A stretch of 64,000 nucleotides of DNA from Flavobacteriaceae bacterium (GCA_030538275.1 JAUNUH010000005.1:1-64000); one strand, 5' to 3'. Shown: positions 42,562-51,746, counted from the first letter of the stretch. Notes: generated from the sequence alone by a model not told the origin. Made by a program: numbers and translations.

Positions 42562-42978
42562 TTATTTCTTAGCCAATAAATCTCTAATTTCCGTCAATAA
42601 TTCTTCTTGAGTTGGCCCCGCAGGAGCTTCTTCTACAGGCGTGCGCACTTTGTTGTAAGCCTTTACAATCATAAATAATACAAAACCAACTGTTACCAAG
42701 CTGATAATAGAATTGATCCAAGCACCATAACGAATTGCGTTTTCTGGAACATAACCATCTGCGCCTTCTACACCGATACCAGGTGTTAAGACATACTTCA
42801 TGTCGGCAAAGTCAACTCCACCGGCAAAATGACCCACAATGGGCATCATAATGTCATTTACAAAACCATTAACAACCAAACCTACGGCACCCGCCAAAAT
42901 TACTGCAACCGCCAAGTCGATTACATTTCCTGTCATGATAAAATCACGAAACTCTCTTAAAATTTTCATATTTTTCAA
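42562..42978 (-). CDS. mscL: large-conductance mechanosensitive channel MscL
   Basis: 138 residues. FRDFIMTGNVIDLAVAVILAGAVGLVVNGFVNDIMMPIVG is split here across the conserved first helix, with the gating glycines. A second helix (INSIISLVTVGFVLFMIVKAYN) follows, and then the cytoplasmic C-terminal helix (TQEELLTEIRDLLAKK). It opens under osmotic downshock. Two ATGs three codons apart are possible starts. It stands alone. Confidence 0.95.
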   Translation of the reverse strand: MKNMKILREFRDFIMTGNVIDLAVAVILAGAVGLVVNGFVNDIMMPIVGHFAGGVDFADMKYVLTPGIGVEGADGYVPENAIRYGAWINSIISLVTVGFVLFMIVKAYNKVRTPVEEAPAGPTQEELLTEIRDLLAKK

Positions 42979-43068
42979 TTTTTAATTTGCGACAAAATTA
43001 GGAAAAAATTTAAATGTACAAAATACACTTAGTTAATTTATATTTCAGAAAATCAAATTATTAGCTTC

Positions 43069-43575
43069 TTAACGGGTTTCGGTCCAATGAATTTTTGTGA
43101 CACCCTCTTCAATACCCCAATCATCTGATTTGCCACCATTAATTTCTAAAACAAAACGATAAGGAGAAGAAGCTCCCTCAGAATTCAAATCAAAAGGTCG
43201 ACGATTTTTTGAAATTGAAATCACAGTACTGTCAGCTCCCAAAAAAATAATATCCAATGGAATACGTGTATCTTTCATATAAAATCCACTCGAATTGTCT
43301 TGTTCAAAAATAAATAGCATAGCCTGATTTTCTTCCAATTTACTGCGATTCATTAACCCAATAGCACGTTCATTTTCGCTTTTGGCGATTTCAATATCCA
43401 ATTCTTTTATCACATCAGAATTGTTGATAAGGCTTAATTCACCCTCTTTCAAAAATTCAATTTCTATCAAATCCGTATTGTTCACCTCAGGTGCCGGACT
43501 TTTTTCATTGTTACATGAAATTAATCCCAAAACAAAACTAATTAAACATAGATTAACCCAAAGTTTTATCTTCAT
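43069..43575 (-). CDS. DUF192 lipoprotein
   Basis: 168 residues with a lipoprotein signal (LISFVLGLISCNNEK; Cys at residue 21). The DUF192 domain is clear: NERAIGLMNRSKLEENQAML and the C-terminal EINGGKSDDWGIEEG. The function of the family is not settled. Its first 23 bp overlap the end of lgt, so translation is likely coupled; a lipoprotein encoded beside the enzyme that lipidates lipoproteins is a natural pairing but may be chance. Confidence 0.88.
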   Translation of the reverse strand: MKIKLWVNLCLISFVLGLISCNNEKSPAPEVNNTDLIEIEFLKEGELSLINNSDVIKELDIEIAKSENERAIGLMNRSKLEENQAMLFIFEQDNSSGFYMKDTRIPLDIIFLGADSTVISISKNRRPFDLNSEGASSPYRFVLEINGGKSDDWGIEEGVTKIHWTETR

Positions 43576-44446
43576 AAATTCTATTTTTTGACGTAATTAA
43601 TATAATCAATCCCAAAATAATAAAAGGAATACTCAAAATCTGACCATTATTCAAATTCATATTCAAGCTATCTGCCACCCATTCTACACCTTGATCCTCT
43701 TTGAAAAATTCTACTGTAAAACGAATCAACCATAAACAAATAAAGAAAAAGCCAAACAAAAATCCCGTTTGGTATTTTTTGCGCGTATAGCGGTACAGAT
43801 ACCACATAATCGCAAACAAAATTATATAAGCAAATGCTTCGTACAATTGCGCCGGATGCCGGGGTACAATCTCACCATACTCAGAACTCTGCTGCTCAAA
43901 AAGCACCGCCCAAGGAGCATCACTAGGCTTGCCCACAATCTCTGAATTTATAAAATTTCCTATTCGCACAAATGCACCTCCAATAGCCACAGGAATCGCC
44001 AGCCTATCCACCATCCACCACAAGTTCTTGCCTTTCAAATACTTACGAGTAAACAAATACATGGCAATCAACAGCCCTAGCGTAGCACCATGACTGGCCA
44101 AACCCATAAATCCTACAAAACGATAATTCTTCAAAAACAACCAAGAATCCCCTGGAGAATAAATCACAGGTAAAAATACCTCAAGTGGACGCTCAAAAAA
44201 TGCCGCCGGATCATAAAAAAGATATTCACCCAAACGCGCACCCGCAATAGCCCCAATAAATGTGTAAAAAAACAATGGATCCATCAAATCCTTACTCACA
44301 CCATCAATTTTGAAAATCCGAGCCATGATAAACCAGCCTACAACAAAAGCCATAATCCACATCAGACTGTAAAAATGGAGCGTAATAAACCCCAAATCAA
44401 GACCCTCAGATCCACCATAGGTAATATATCCCAATTGCTTTATCAT
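43553..44446 (-). CDS. lgt: prolipoprotein diacylglyceryl transferase
   Basis: 297 residues with about seven membrane segments. The signature [14 protein letters not shown] is at about residue 160, and [11 protein letters not shown] follows; both are diagnostic of Lgt. It transfers diacylglycerol from phosphatidylglycerol to the lipobox Cys of prolipoproteins in the inner membrane. It overlaps yidD by 4 bp and the DUF192 gene by 23 bp, giving a three-gene operon. Confidence 0.95.
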   Translation of the reverse strand: MIKQLGYITYGGSEGLDLGFITLHFYSLMWIMAFVVGWFIMARIFKIDGVSKDLMDPLFFYTFIGAIAGARLGEYLFYDPAAFFERPLEVFLPVIYSPGDSWLFLKNYRFVGFMGLASHGATLGLLIAMYLFTRKYLKGKNLWWMVDRLAIPVAIGGAFVRIGNFINSEIVGKPSDAPWAVLFEQQSSEYGEIVPRHPAQLYEAFAYIILFAIMWYLYRYTRKKYQTGFLFGFFFICLWLIRFTVEFFKEDQGVEWVADSLNMNLNNGQILSIPFIILGLIILITSKNRIYEDKTLG

Positions 44447-44697
44447 ACATTTTCTTTTTTTGGTACCGGATCAAACCCATGACCACCCCAAGGATGACAG
44501 CGTGATATGCGTTTGATTGTGAGCCATGTACCTACAAAAACACCGTGCTCTCGCAAGGCCTCAATTCCGTAAAAAGAACAAGTAGGCACATACCGACAGT
44601 TGCTGCCAATCCAAGGCGAAATCGCCAATTGATAAAATCGAATCAATCCAATAAACGGCAAAGCCAATATTTGTTTCCAAGAATACATGACGTGCAA
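44443..44697 (-). CDS. yidD: membrane protein insertion efficiency factor YidD
   Basis: 84 residues, usual family length. [24 protein letters not shown] and [14 protein letters not shown] are the conserved YidD motifs, with three cysteines. It is a peripheral inner-membrane protein that helps YidC-dependent insertion. Its stop overlaps the lgt start. Confidence 0.95.
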   Translation of the reverse strand: MHVMYSWKQILALPFIGLIRFYQLAISPWIGSNCRYVPTCSFYGIEALREHGVFVGTWLTIKRISRCHPWGGHGFDPVPKKENV

Positions 44698-44724
44698 AGA
44701 TAATTATTTCAAACTGCAACAGAG

Positions 44725-44868
44725 CTAAATTTTTTTGGGCGACTTAACGGGCTTTCCATTACAATCTTTGCCGGTCAACCCAAAAAAAATCCGCCACACA
44801 GTATATTCCGTACCTACATATCCCGTGTGGCGCATTTTTTCATGGGTTGACCAACAAAGGATTTCCAT
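44725..44868 (-). CDS. doubtful 47-residue ORF upstream of yidD
   Basis: An ATG at 44868 opens a frame to TAG 44727-44725. The peptide contains HEKMRHTGYVGTEYTVWRI and ends GKPVKSPKKI. It lies on the yidD strand, 27 bp before that gene. The frame covers the inverted repeat at 44773-44852, which by itself can create parallel open frames on both strands, so coding is uncertain. Family not recognised. Confidence 0.25.
   Translation of the reverse strand: MEILCWSTHEKMRHTGYVGTEYTVWRIFFGLTGKDCNGKPVKSPKKI
44773..44852. repeat. 80-nt compound inverted repeat
   Basis: Outer arms GGTCAACCC (44773-44781) and GGGTTGACC (44844-44852) are perfect complements. Inner arms CGCCACAC (44792-44799) and GTGTGGCG (44825-44832) are also perfect. 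Between them an A8 run faces a T6 run, so the whole can fold as one imperfect stem of ~27 bp with a 25-nt loop. No T-run follows, so it is not an ordinary terminator. Confidence 0.8.
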
Positions 44869-45109
44869 TTCAATCCCTGTCGCAGTACCGCATCAACTTT
44901 TTCCTGTGTATTTATTTTCTTCTCCGCATCTTCAATTTTTTGTAAGAATAAAATGCAAAAACACTCTTTTTAACCGTAAATCATTAATAAACCAGGAGAC
45001 TTCAAATTATAGTTATGGTTTTCAATAGTTGAAAAAAAAATTTCGCATAACTAACTAAAGGCTAGTAAATTACACTCCAATTCCTGGAATTTTGATTCTA
45101 AACAAAAAT

Positions 45110-46063
45110 TTACTTTTTTCTTAATTCAACACGTCTGTTTATGGCTCTGCCCTCTTCTGTATCATTGGGTCTGAGCGGTTTGCTTTCGCCAAATCCCATG
45201 CTTTCGATTCGATGGGGATTGATTCCTTTAGAAATTAGATAAGATTTTACACTTTTTGCCCGATTTTCAGAAAGAATTTGATTGTAAGATTCAGACGCAT
45301 TACTATCGGTATGACCATGTATAAGAACGTTGATTTCAGGAAATTCTTCTAATTTTGATATGATGATATCCAAGTCTTGCACACCTTTATCTTTAATTTC
45401 ATAGCTATCATTCTCGAAATAAACGTTCTCCATAATTAATGCGCGTTTGTCATTTTTATTTTCAAAAAACGTATCAACTTCTTCCATTCCAGTAAATAAT
45501 TCGCGGTTGGCACCAGGTAAAGCATAAGCAGAAACCAAGTCAAAGCCCGGCGAAGAGCATTTAACATCCAAACCTTCAATTTTCAAAAAACGAACCGGCT
45601 GCTTGTATTTAGTTTTGGCCAAGTCAATTTCGTTATCACACCCACTGTATCTACCCAGATAGGTGAAAACTTTGCCATCATAACTGGCAGAAACATCAAT
45701 ATATTCATCACAACAACCTACGTATTCTATGAAAATATCATTTTGATTTGGAGCGTCAAATATCTCATTATCTGTATATTGTAAAATGATATAGCTACCT
45801 GTAGGCAAACTCACAAACCACTTTTCTTTATTCTCACCCAAAATTTTGTTTACATCCATTCGAATGGGGTGATCGATTCCTTTTCCGCCATATAATCCAT
45901 CAAAAACATTAAAATATCCCGAGTAATAAGCTTCAAAAATTAAGTCAGGATATTTACTGTCCACTTTTTTTTGTGCGCAAACCCAACTCGAAAATAGAAA
46001 TAAAGGAATCAACAAAAAGATGATCAAATTTCGTGGGTGAAACAAAATCGAATGGGTTGTCAT
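45110..46063 (-). CDS. OmpA family protein
   Basis: 317 residues with an N-terminal hydrophobic export segment (NLIIFLLIPLFLFSSWVCA). A central domain of ~150 residues has discoidin/carbohydrate-binding-like features (EYVGCCDEYIDVSASYDG). The C-terminal ~110 residues are an OmpA-like peptidoglycan-binding domain: INVLIHGHTDSNASESYNQ, LSENRAKSVKSYLISKGI and RAINRRVEL. It probably links the outer membrane or a surface structure to peptidoglycan. Unpaired on its strand except for the glycosyltransferase upstream. Confidence 0.88.
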   Translation of the reverse strand: MTTHSILFHPRNLIIFLLIPLFLFSSWVCAQKKVDSKYPDLIFEAYYSGYFNVFDGLYGGKGIDHPIRMDVNKILGENKEKWFVSLPTGSYIILQYTDNEIFDAPNQNDIFIEYVGCCDEYIDVSASYDGKVFTYLGRYSGCDNEIDLAKTKYKQPVRFLKIEGLDVKCSSPGFDLVSAYALPGANRELFTGMEEVDTFFENKNDKRALIMENVYFENDSYEIKDKGVQDLDIIISKLEEFPEINVLIHGHTDSNASESYNQILSENRAKSVKSYLISKGINPHRIESMGFGESKPLRPNDTEEGRAINRRVELRKK

Positions 46064-46070
46064 TTTTTTG

Positions 46071-46964
46071 TTAAAGATAACGAAAAATACTTCTTCTCAA
46101 ATGATATTCAGCAATATAAGCTAAAACTTTAAAATTAAACTCTTGTGTTGCAATGCGTGTGGCAATCAGAATGTTACCTGGTCCTAATTTGTGCCTAGAA
46201 TACCATTTTGAAAGATAAAGCATCCGGGAAGAGGGTAATTTTAATGCAGATCCAGCTTTCATTCTTCTTTCAATAGCTTGCTCTATAAGTTCAATTTTTT
46301 GATTCCATGCACGATGTTTATTTTGATTGAGCGAAATACTTGCCATATTTTGTCGATAGAAGTAGAGTTTTTCATTCAAAAATTGGATGGGCGCAACTTC
46401 TTCCATTTGATAGTATAAGTCTTGATCCACAGCTACTTTCAGGTTTGGATTCAAGCCAGGGATTTTATTATAGGCTGATTTTTTAATGGAAACCAAATGT
46501 CCAATTCCATGAAAAGATAAATGACTTTCATGTTTTGGGATTTTCCTGGAAATACTTTCTTGTTTCAAGGGTTGTAACGCCACGTTACACATAAACTGAT
46601 CGGTGTAAACCAAACCAACCTCTGGATTTTTGAGATGTATTTCAACAGATTTACTTACAGCCTGTTTGGCGATGGCGTCATCAGAATCCAGGATGAATAA
46701 AATTTCACCTTTTGCCTCATCAAGTAATTTTTTTTTGGTGTATCCCACACCGAGATTTGATTTATTTTGTTCAATTCTAATTTGAGGATATTTTTGAGCG
46801 AATGCTGTTAAAATTTCCCAAGATCGATCTGTTGAAAAATCATCCACAATTACAATTTCCAAATTTGTATAGGTCTGATTCAATGCGCTTTCTATTGCTT
46901 TTGGCAAGAAATTTTCACGATTATAATTCGCTATTAAAATCGAAACAAATGGAAATACATTCAA
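46071..46964 (-). CDS. family 2 glycosyltransferase
   Basis: 297 residues, GT-A fold. FPFVSILIANYNRENFLPKA at the start and LEIVIVDDFSTDRSWEIL with the first Asp pair bind the nucleotide sugar; ILFILDSDDAIAKQ supplies the DxD-type motif. No membrane segment. It transfers a sugar to an unknown acceptor, perhaps a surface glycan. It precedes the OmpA-type gene by 7 bp on the same strand. Confidence 0.9.
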   Translation of the reverse strand: MNVFPFVSILIANYNRENFLPKAIESALNQTYTNLEIVIVDDFSTDRSWEILTAFAQKYPQIRIEQNKSNLGVGYTKKKLLDEAKGEILFILDSDDAIAKQAVSKSVEIHLKNPEVGLVYTDQFMCNVALQPLKQESISRKIPKHESHLSFHGIGHLVSIKKSAYNKIPGLNPNLKVAVDQDLYYQMEEVAPIQFLNEKLYFYRQNMASISLNQNKHRAWNQKIELIEQAIERRMKAGSALKLPSSRMLYLSKWYSRHKLGPGNILIATRIATQEFNFKVLAYIAEYHLRRSIFRYL

Positions 46965-47028
46965 AATAGAAATTTTGATACAAAACTATTAAATATAAAA
47001 ATATTTGCAGTTTTTTTATCTTTGCTTC

Positions 47029-47436
47029 ATGCGTTCCAAAATTCAAAAATATCGATTGCGCGATGACAAAACAATCGTAGGCTACGCCGAAGAAACTGCG
47101 GAAGGCATGCTTTTTACAGGTAAATTTCCGCTTTTTTGGTTAAAATCCAAACAAAAATTTTCTCATGTGGACCAAGCCGTAGGAATCCTGGACAAGCTCA
47201 ATCGCATGATTTACGAATACGATATTCTTTCGTATAAAATTAATGATTCCCAAATGCGCCGAGAAGGAATTGTGCTGTGGAGTGAAGAAAAATTGGCTTT
47301 TGGCATTTTTGATATAGAATCACGACATTTTAGCTTTTTTTTCGTCGGAAATTTATTTTTGTTTGAGAAAGATAAAGTTGAAATTATTTCACACGCCTTC
47401 AATCGGCCCAAACTCATGGCCGAATTCAAATTATGA
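47029..47436 (+). CDS. hypothetical protein, beta-rich
   Basis: 135 residues from the ATG at 47029; an ATG at 47005 would add eight residues. It begins MRSKIQKYRLRDDKTIVGYAEE and contains alternating hydrophobic strands and WSEEKLAFGIFDIESRHFSFFFVG. No family recognised, no signal peptide. Its stop overlaps the next gene's start by 4 bp, suggesting co-translation with the DUF1801-like protein. Confidence 0.75.
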   Translation: MRSKIQKYRLRDDKTIVGYAEETAEGMLFTGKFPLFWLKSKQKFSHVDQAVGILDKLNRMIYEYDILSYKINDSQMRREGIVLWSEEKLAFGIFDIESRHFSFFFVGNLFLFEKDKVEIISHAFNRPKLMAEFKL

Positions 47437-47774
47437 ATCCCGTCGATAATTATTTCCTGAATTTAAACGAACCAGAACGCAGTTTGCTGCTGTTGCTTAG
47501 GGATTTAATTTTAAAAACGGATGAAAATATTACCTTAGGGTGGGCGTTTCAAATGCCATTTTTTTACTACAAAAAGAAAATGTTCTGTTATATCCGCATC
47601 GAAAAAAAATCTGGAATGCCGTATCTGGCTTTTGCCAAAGGCAAGTTCATGCAACACCCGCACTTGGAAAGTGGTGACCGTAAATTATTCAAAATTCTAT
47701 ACTTAAATACACAAGAAGATTTAGACAATAATTTGGTTAAAAATTTACTTCATGAAGCCATTTCGTATTATTAG
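47433..47774 (+). CDS. DUF1801-like (YdhG) protein
   Basis: 113 residues. YFLNLNEPERSLLLLLRDLIL then LGWAFQMPFFYYKKKMFCYI and GMPYLAFAKG match the small DUF1801/YdhG fold. The biochemical role of the family is unknown. Overlaps the upstream gene by 4 bp. Confidence 0.8.
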   Translation: MNPVDNYFLNLNEPERSLLLLLRDLILKTDENITLGWAFQMPFFYYKKKMFCYIRIEKKSGMPYLAFAKGKFMQHPHLESGDRKLFKILYLNTQEDLDNNLVKNLLHEAISYY

Positions 47775-47888
47775 AGGCGTCACTTTTTTCCTTTTTACAA
47801 ATTTTTGTGTTTCATTTTGGCAACTTTTCGACTTTGAATGAACGCTCTTAATTCTTTTTCTTAATTTTATCCTTTAATTCAAAAAGAC

Positions 47889-48692
47889 ATGGGAATTTTA
47901 GACGGAAAAAAAGGAATCATTTTCGGAGCACTGGATGAAAACTCAATTGCATGGAAAACCGCAGTTCGCGCACACGAAGAAGGTGCAGAGTTCATTCTCA
48001 CCAACGCACCGGTAGCCATGCGTATGGGCGAAATCAATAAACTGGCAGAACAAACGGGCAGCGAAATCGTTCCGGCAGATGCCACTTCTATGGAAGATTT
48101 GGGCCAATTATTTGATGTAGCTATAGAAAAATTCGGCAAACTGGATTTTATCCTTCATTCCATCGGAATGAGCGTGAATGTGCGCAAAGGAAAACATTAC
48201 ACCGACCTCAATTATGAATGGCTTGCAAAGGGTTGGGATGTGTCTGCTGTCTCATTTCATAAAGTCATGAAAACTGCTTGGGACAAGGATTGTATGAATG
48301 AATGGGGCAGTATTCTTGCGCTTACGTATATCGCCGCACAACGCGTTTTTCCGGATTATAATGACATGGCTGATAATAAAGCCTATTTGGAATCCATTGC
48401 CAGAAGTTTTGGATATTATTGGGGAAAAGATAAAAAAGTAAGGGTAAATACCATTTCACAATCACCCACTGCAACAACGGCAGGGCAGGGTGTGAAAGGA
48501 TTTGATGGCTTTTTGTCATTGGCCGACGAGGTTTCGCCATTGGGTAATGCATCTGCAGAAGATTGCGCCAACTTATGCGTTATGATGTTCAGTGATTTTA
48601 CAAAACGAGTGACTTTACAAAATATCTACAACGATGGCGGATACAGCAATACCGGCGTTTCTGAAGGCTTGGTGATGAAATTTATTGAATAA
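47889..48692 (+). CDS. fabI: enoyl-[acyl-carrier-protein] reductase FabI
   Basis: 267 residues, short-chain dehydrogenase fold. The N-terminal cofactor site KKGIIFGALDENSIAW is the FabI variant of the glycine motif. The catalytic YxxMxxxK appears as YNDMADNKAYLES, and SIGMSVNVRKGKHYTD is the substrate-loop region. It carries out the last reduction of each fatty acid elongation cycle with NADH or NADPH. Confidence 0.93.
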   Translation: MGILDGKKGIIFGALDENSIAWKTAVRAHEEGAEFILTNAPVAMRMGEINKLAEQTGSEIVPADATSMEDLGQLFDVAIEKFGKLDFILHSIGMSVNVRKGKHYTDLNYEWLAKGWDVSAVSFHKVMKTAWDKDCMNEWGSILALTYIAAQRVFPDYNDMADNKAYLESIARSFGYYWGKDKKVRVNTISQSPTATTAGQGVKGFDGFLSLADEVSPLGNASAEDCANLCVMMFSDFTKRVTLQNIYNDGGYSNTGVSEGLVMKFIE

Positions 48693-48828
48693 AGAATTGT
48701 ACTAAGTTTTATCATATATATTAAATTCATTTTGGCGGTAAAACCCATTAAATTTACATCGGATTTCTGAGCGCATATTTGCATTTTAGATATTCAAAGA
48801 AAATGTATAAACAAGTAAATTCTAATCT

Positions 48829-50514
48829 ATGAACTGGATAGAATCACTGCTGAGCCCAGTTGAAAATCCCAACATGATTCAATCCTTGTTGGTAATTATG
48901 ATTGCCATTGGCAGCGGAGTTCTCGTGGGTAGATGGCGGGTAGGAAAAGTATCACTGGGAGTAGCTGCCGTGATGTTTACCGGACTTTTCATGGGGCATT
49001 TCGGATATAGAATTCAAAAAGATATTTTGGTGTTTATTCGTGAGCTAGGATTGATTTTCTTTGTTTACGGTATCGGAATGCAGGTGGGGCCATCTTTCTT
49101 TTCTTCATTCAAAACCGAAGGAATTAAGTTTAATATTTTGGCTGTTTCTACTGTTTTGTTTGGTGGATTTATCGCTTGGGTGGTTTTCAAGTTTTCTGCG
49201 CTACCTATAGAATCAGTCGTGGGAATTATGTCGGGTGCTGTCACCAACACGCCCGGTCTGGGTGCGGCTACAGGCACCATAGAAGAAATAAGCAGAATAA
49301 TGCCTGATCGCCAATTTATGGATCCAGCCATAGGATATGCCATTACATATCCCATTGGGGTATTAGGGATAATTCTAGTGATAATTTTAGCCAAATTTTT
49401 CTTGAAAATCGATTCTGGTCAAGAGATGAGAAAATTCAGAAAAAAGAAAATTAATCGCGAAGAACCCCTTATTCAGGAAAAAGTAAGAGTCACCAAACCA
49501 CATGTCGTAGGTAAATCTCTGCACGAAACCTTGAAGGCAATTTCGGCAACCGTTGTTGTTTCTAGATTGAAACGCTCTGGAACGGTCGAAGTTTTTTCAC
49601 CTGCTCTTGATACACGCATTGAAATGCGTGATGTGATGATGCTGGTGGGAACACAAACAGAGATTGATGCTTTTGTAGATGAGGTGGGTCGTAAGTCTAG
49701 CGATTCTTTTATAGAATCGGATTCGGCGTTTATATCAAAAAATTTATTTGTCACCAACAAAAAAGTTGTGCATAAGAATCTTGCCGAACTTGACTTATAC
49801 AATACCTATGATTTGAAAGTAACACGAGTGTTTCGTGCTGGGCGAGAGATGTTGGCTCGTCCATCTTTGGAGTTGTTTTATGGCGATATTCTACGCGTTG
49901 TGGGTAAAGAAGAAAGTATCGTACAAGCGGAATCCATAATCGGGAATTCAGAAAAAAAACTCGTAGAACCCGATTTATTATCCTTATTTGGTGGATTGCT
50001 GATTGGGGTGTTGCTAGGGTCTGTTCCATTGATGGTGCCTGGGCTGCCTGTACCTATCAAGCTGGGATTTGCTGCAGGACCATTAATAGTAGCACTTCTC
50101 ATCAGTCGCTATGGCGGAATCAGTTTTATTCATTCCTATTTGAACAATGGTGCCATATATTTTATGAAAGAATTGGGGATTTGTCTGTTTTTTGCAGCCG
50201 TAGGAATTCAGGCTGGTGAAGGTTTTATAGATAATTTCAAAGCTAATAACGGCTGGCTATGGTTGTTGTATGGTTCTTTTATTACTATTATACCTTTAAT
50301 TATAATGTTGATTGTTGGAAGCTTTTTTATGAAAATTAATTTCTTACAACTTTCTGGACTTATGAGTGGTACCTATACAGATCCAGCTGCTCTGGCTTTC
50401 AGTACTTCCTATCTAGATTCTGATGTGCCGGTGTCTAGTTATGCTCAGATTTATCCACTGGTCACCATTTTTAGAATTTTTGTGGCGCAAATGCTAATTT
50501 TGTTGTTTAGTTAA
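48829..50514 (+). CDS. AspT/YidE-type putative antiporter with TrkA_C domains
   Basis: 561 residues. Two membrane blocks (~1-190 and ~385-561), each with the duplicated AspT-type signature (MSGAVTNTPGLGAATGT and LMSGTYTDPAALAFSTSYL), flank two TrkA_C (RCK-C) domains (~210-370). This is the architecture of the aspartate:alanine exchanger family. The substrate is unknown. It stands just upstream of the Fnr-type regulator gene, 24 bp apart, and could share its transcript. Confidence 0.88.
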   Translation: MNWIESLLSPVENPNMIQSLLVIMIAIGSGVLVGRWRVGKVSLGVAAVMFTGLFMGHFGYRIQKDILVFIRELGLIFFVYGIGMQVGPSFFSSFKTEGIKFNILAVSTVLFGGFIAWVVFKFSALPIESVVGIMSGAVTNTPGLGAATGTIEEISRIMPDRQFMDPAIGYAITYPIGVLGIILVIILAKFFLKIDSGQEMRKFRKKKINREEPLIQEKVRVTKPHVVGKSLHETLKAISATVVVSRLKRSGTVEVFSPALDTRIEMRDVMMLVGTQTEIDAFVDEVGRKSSDSFIESDSAFISKNLFVTNKKVVHKNLAELDLYNTYDLKVTRVFRAGREMLARPSLELFYGDILRVVGKEESIVQAESIIGNSEKKLVEPDLLSLFGGLLIGVLLGSVPLMVPGLPVPIKLGFAAGPLIVALLISRYGGISFIHSYLNNGAIYFMKELGICLFFAAVGIQAGEGFIDNFKANNGWLWLLYGSFITIIPLIIMLIVGSFFMKINFLQLSGLMSGTYTDPAALAFSTSYLDSDVPVSSYAQIYPLVTIFRIFVAQMLILLFS

Positions 50515-50538
50515 TTAATAGTTAGTAGTATTGTAGTA

Positions 50539-51117
50539 ATGATTTCTGAAAAAATTCTATTACAGTATGGGGCTCAACTCAACGAATTACAGAAGGGTGA
50601 AATTATTTTTTCACAATCTGAGCGAGCAGATTATTTTTATCAGATAAAAAAGGGGAAAGTCGTATTGTTTACCATGAGTGAGGACGGAAAGCAGTTTACA
50701 CAAGGTCTTTTTGAGGAAGGAGAAAGTTTTGGTGAACCTTTATTGTTTATTGACAAGGATTATCCCTCGACGGCGAGTACATTAACAGAAGCCAAAATTT
50801 ATCGGCTTTTCAAGGATTCGTTTTTTCAATTGATTCAGGATAACCCTGAATGCCTATTGGCTATTACGAGAAAAATGAGTTCCATGATATATTTCAAAGC
50901 AAAAATGGGAAGTGTAATATCACTCAACGACCCAGAAAACAGGATTTTAACTTTATTAAAATATATAAAAACCAAAGACGTTCCAGAGAAAATTGAACTC
51001 ACACGACAGCAGATTGCGAATCTCACTGCATTGCGGGTAGAAACTGTAATACGTACCATCAAGGCAATGGAGGCAGAAGGCAAGCTGGTGATTAAGAATA
51101 GAAAGGTGTATTATTGA
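50539..51117 (+). CDS. Crp/Fnr family regulator, likely controlling the nos genes
   Basis: 192 residues. An N-terminal cNMP-binding-like barrel (YFYQIKKGKVVLFTMSEDGKQ, FGEPLLFIDKDYPSTAST) is followed by a long dimer helix and a C-terminal winged HTH. The recognition helix reads ALRVETVIRTIKAM; the E--xR spacing matches FNR/DNR proteins that read TGAT half-sites. Only one Cys (PECLL) is present, so it cannot bind a 4Fe-4S cluster; heme/NO or another signal is more likely. A TGAT-N4-ATCA box lies 44 bp downstream of its stop, before the nos genes. Confidence 0.88.
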   Translation: MISEKILLQYGAQLNELQKGEIIFSQSERADYFYQIKKGKVVLFTMSEDGKQFTQGLFEEGESFGEPLLFIDKDYPSTASTLTEAKIYRLFKDSFFQLIQDNPECLLAITRKMSSMIYFKAKMGSVISLNDPENRILTLLKYIKTKDVPEKIELTRQQIANLTALRVETVIRTIKAMEAEGKLVIKNRKVYY

Positions 51118-51160
51118 TTTAAGACTATTATGTCAAAAATCATATAAATTTTTGCCTCAA

Positions 51161-51176
51161 TATGATTGTAATCATA
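51161..51176. promoter_or_regulatory. FNR/DNR-type box before the nos genes
   Basis: TATGATT-GT-AATCATA is a perfect inverted repeat and contains TGAT-N4-ATCA, the core of the FNR/DNR consensus. Its centre (51168.5) is about 41-43 bp upstream of the start point predicted from the -7 element at 51199, the position of a class II activator. Confidence 0.7.
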
Positions 51177-51198
51177 AAGTTAGGCGGTCAATTAAGAA

Positions 51199-51206
51199 TA
51201 ATTTTG
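51199..51206 (+). promoter_or_regulatory. -7 promoter element of the nos operon
   Basis: TAATTTTG matches TAnnTTTG, 28 bp before the cytochrome ATG at 51235. The -33 region has no good TTTG, as expected for an activator-dependent promoter. Confidence 0.55.
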
Positions 51207-51234
51207 AATAGAATTTAAAACTAAAAATATTAAG

Positions 51235-51714
51235 ATGAAAAAAGTATTTATTTTAAGTGTTTTTGCCGGATTATTTATTGTTAGCTGTGGTAAAAAGGAT
51301 GAAACTCCCGACTATGCAGGAGATCGTTCTGAGCAAACAACACAAGGAGGTGCCGATGAAGTAGCTGAAGTAGATCCAATGAAAAACAAAGGAATTGGTC
51401 CTGTAAAAGAATTGGTATTACCAGAAACTATCGATCATGCAATGGCAGAACAAGGAAAAGTGATTTATGAAGCCAAATGTACTGCTTGCCATAAGCCGAC
51501 CGAAAAATTTATTGGTCCACCTCAAAAGGGATTATTAGACAGAAGAACACCAGAATGGGCCATGAATATGATTCTGAACCCAGAAGAAATGACGCAAAAA
51601 GATCCAATCGCAAGACAACTCTTGATGGAATATAATGGCGCACCTATGGCCAACCAAAATTTGACTGAAGAAGAAGCGCGACAGGTATTGGAGTACATCC
51701 GAACTATTGAATAA
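51235..51714 (+). CDS. cytochrome c lipoprotein, probable electron donor to NosZ
   Basis: 159 residues. A lipoprotein signal ends at LFIVSCGKKD (Cys at residue 18). An acidic linker leads to a class I cytochrome domain with one heme motif CTACH (KCTACHKPTEKFIGP) and a likely Met ligand in GAPMANQN. It is tethered to a membrane on the periplasmic side. It lies 32 bp upstream of nosZ under the same promoter, so delivery of electrons to NosZ is the likely role; clade II nos clusters lack NosR and often carry such cytochromes. Confidence 0.88.
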   Translation: MKKVFILSVFAGLFIVSCGKKDETPDYAGDRSEQTTQGGADEVAEVDPMKNKGIGPVKELVLPETIDHAMAEQGKVIYEAKCTACHKPTEKFIGPPQKGLLDRRTPEWAMNMILNPEEMTQKDPIARQLLMEYNGAPMANQNLTEEEARQVLEYIRTIE

Positions 51715-51746
51715 GGTAATTGAATAGACTCTATAAAATAATAATT

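Larger units (their letters stand above)
44698..45109. other. gene-poor interval between yidD and the OmpA-family gene
   Basis: About 410 bp without a confident gene. It holds the compound inverted repeat at 44773-44852 and a doubtful 47-codon minus-strand frame (44725-44868). Another minus-strand frame in 44816-44960 reads KIEDAEKKINTQEKVDAVL and could be a decayed coding remnant. Confidence 0.5.

Noticed and set aside
44735-45028. 97-codon plus-strand ORF between yidD and the OmpA gene
   Set aside because: Its first half mirrors the inverted repeat and antisense frame; no start context, no family, composition unlike a protein.
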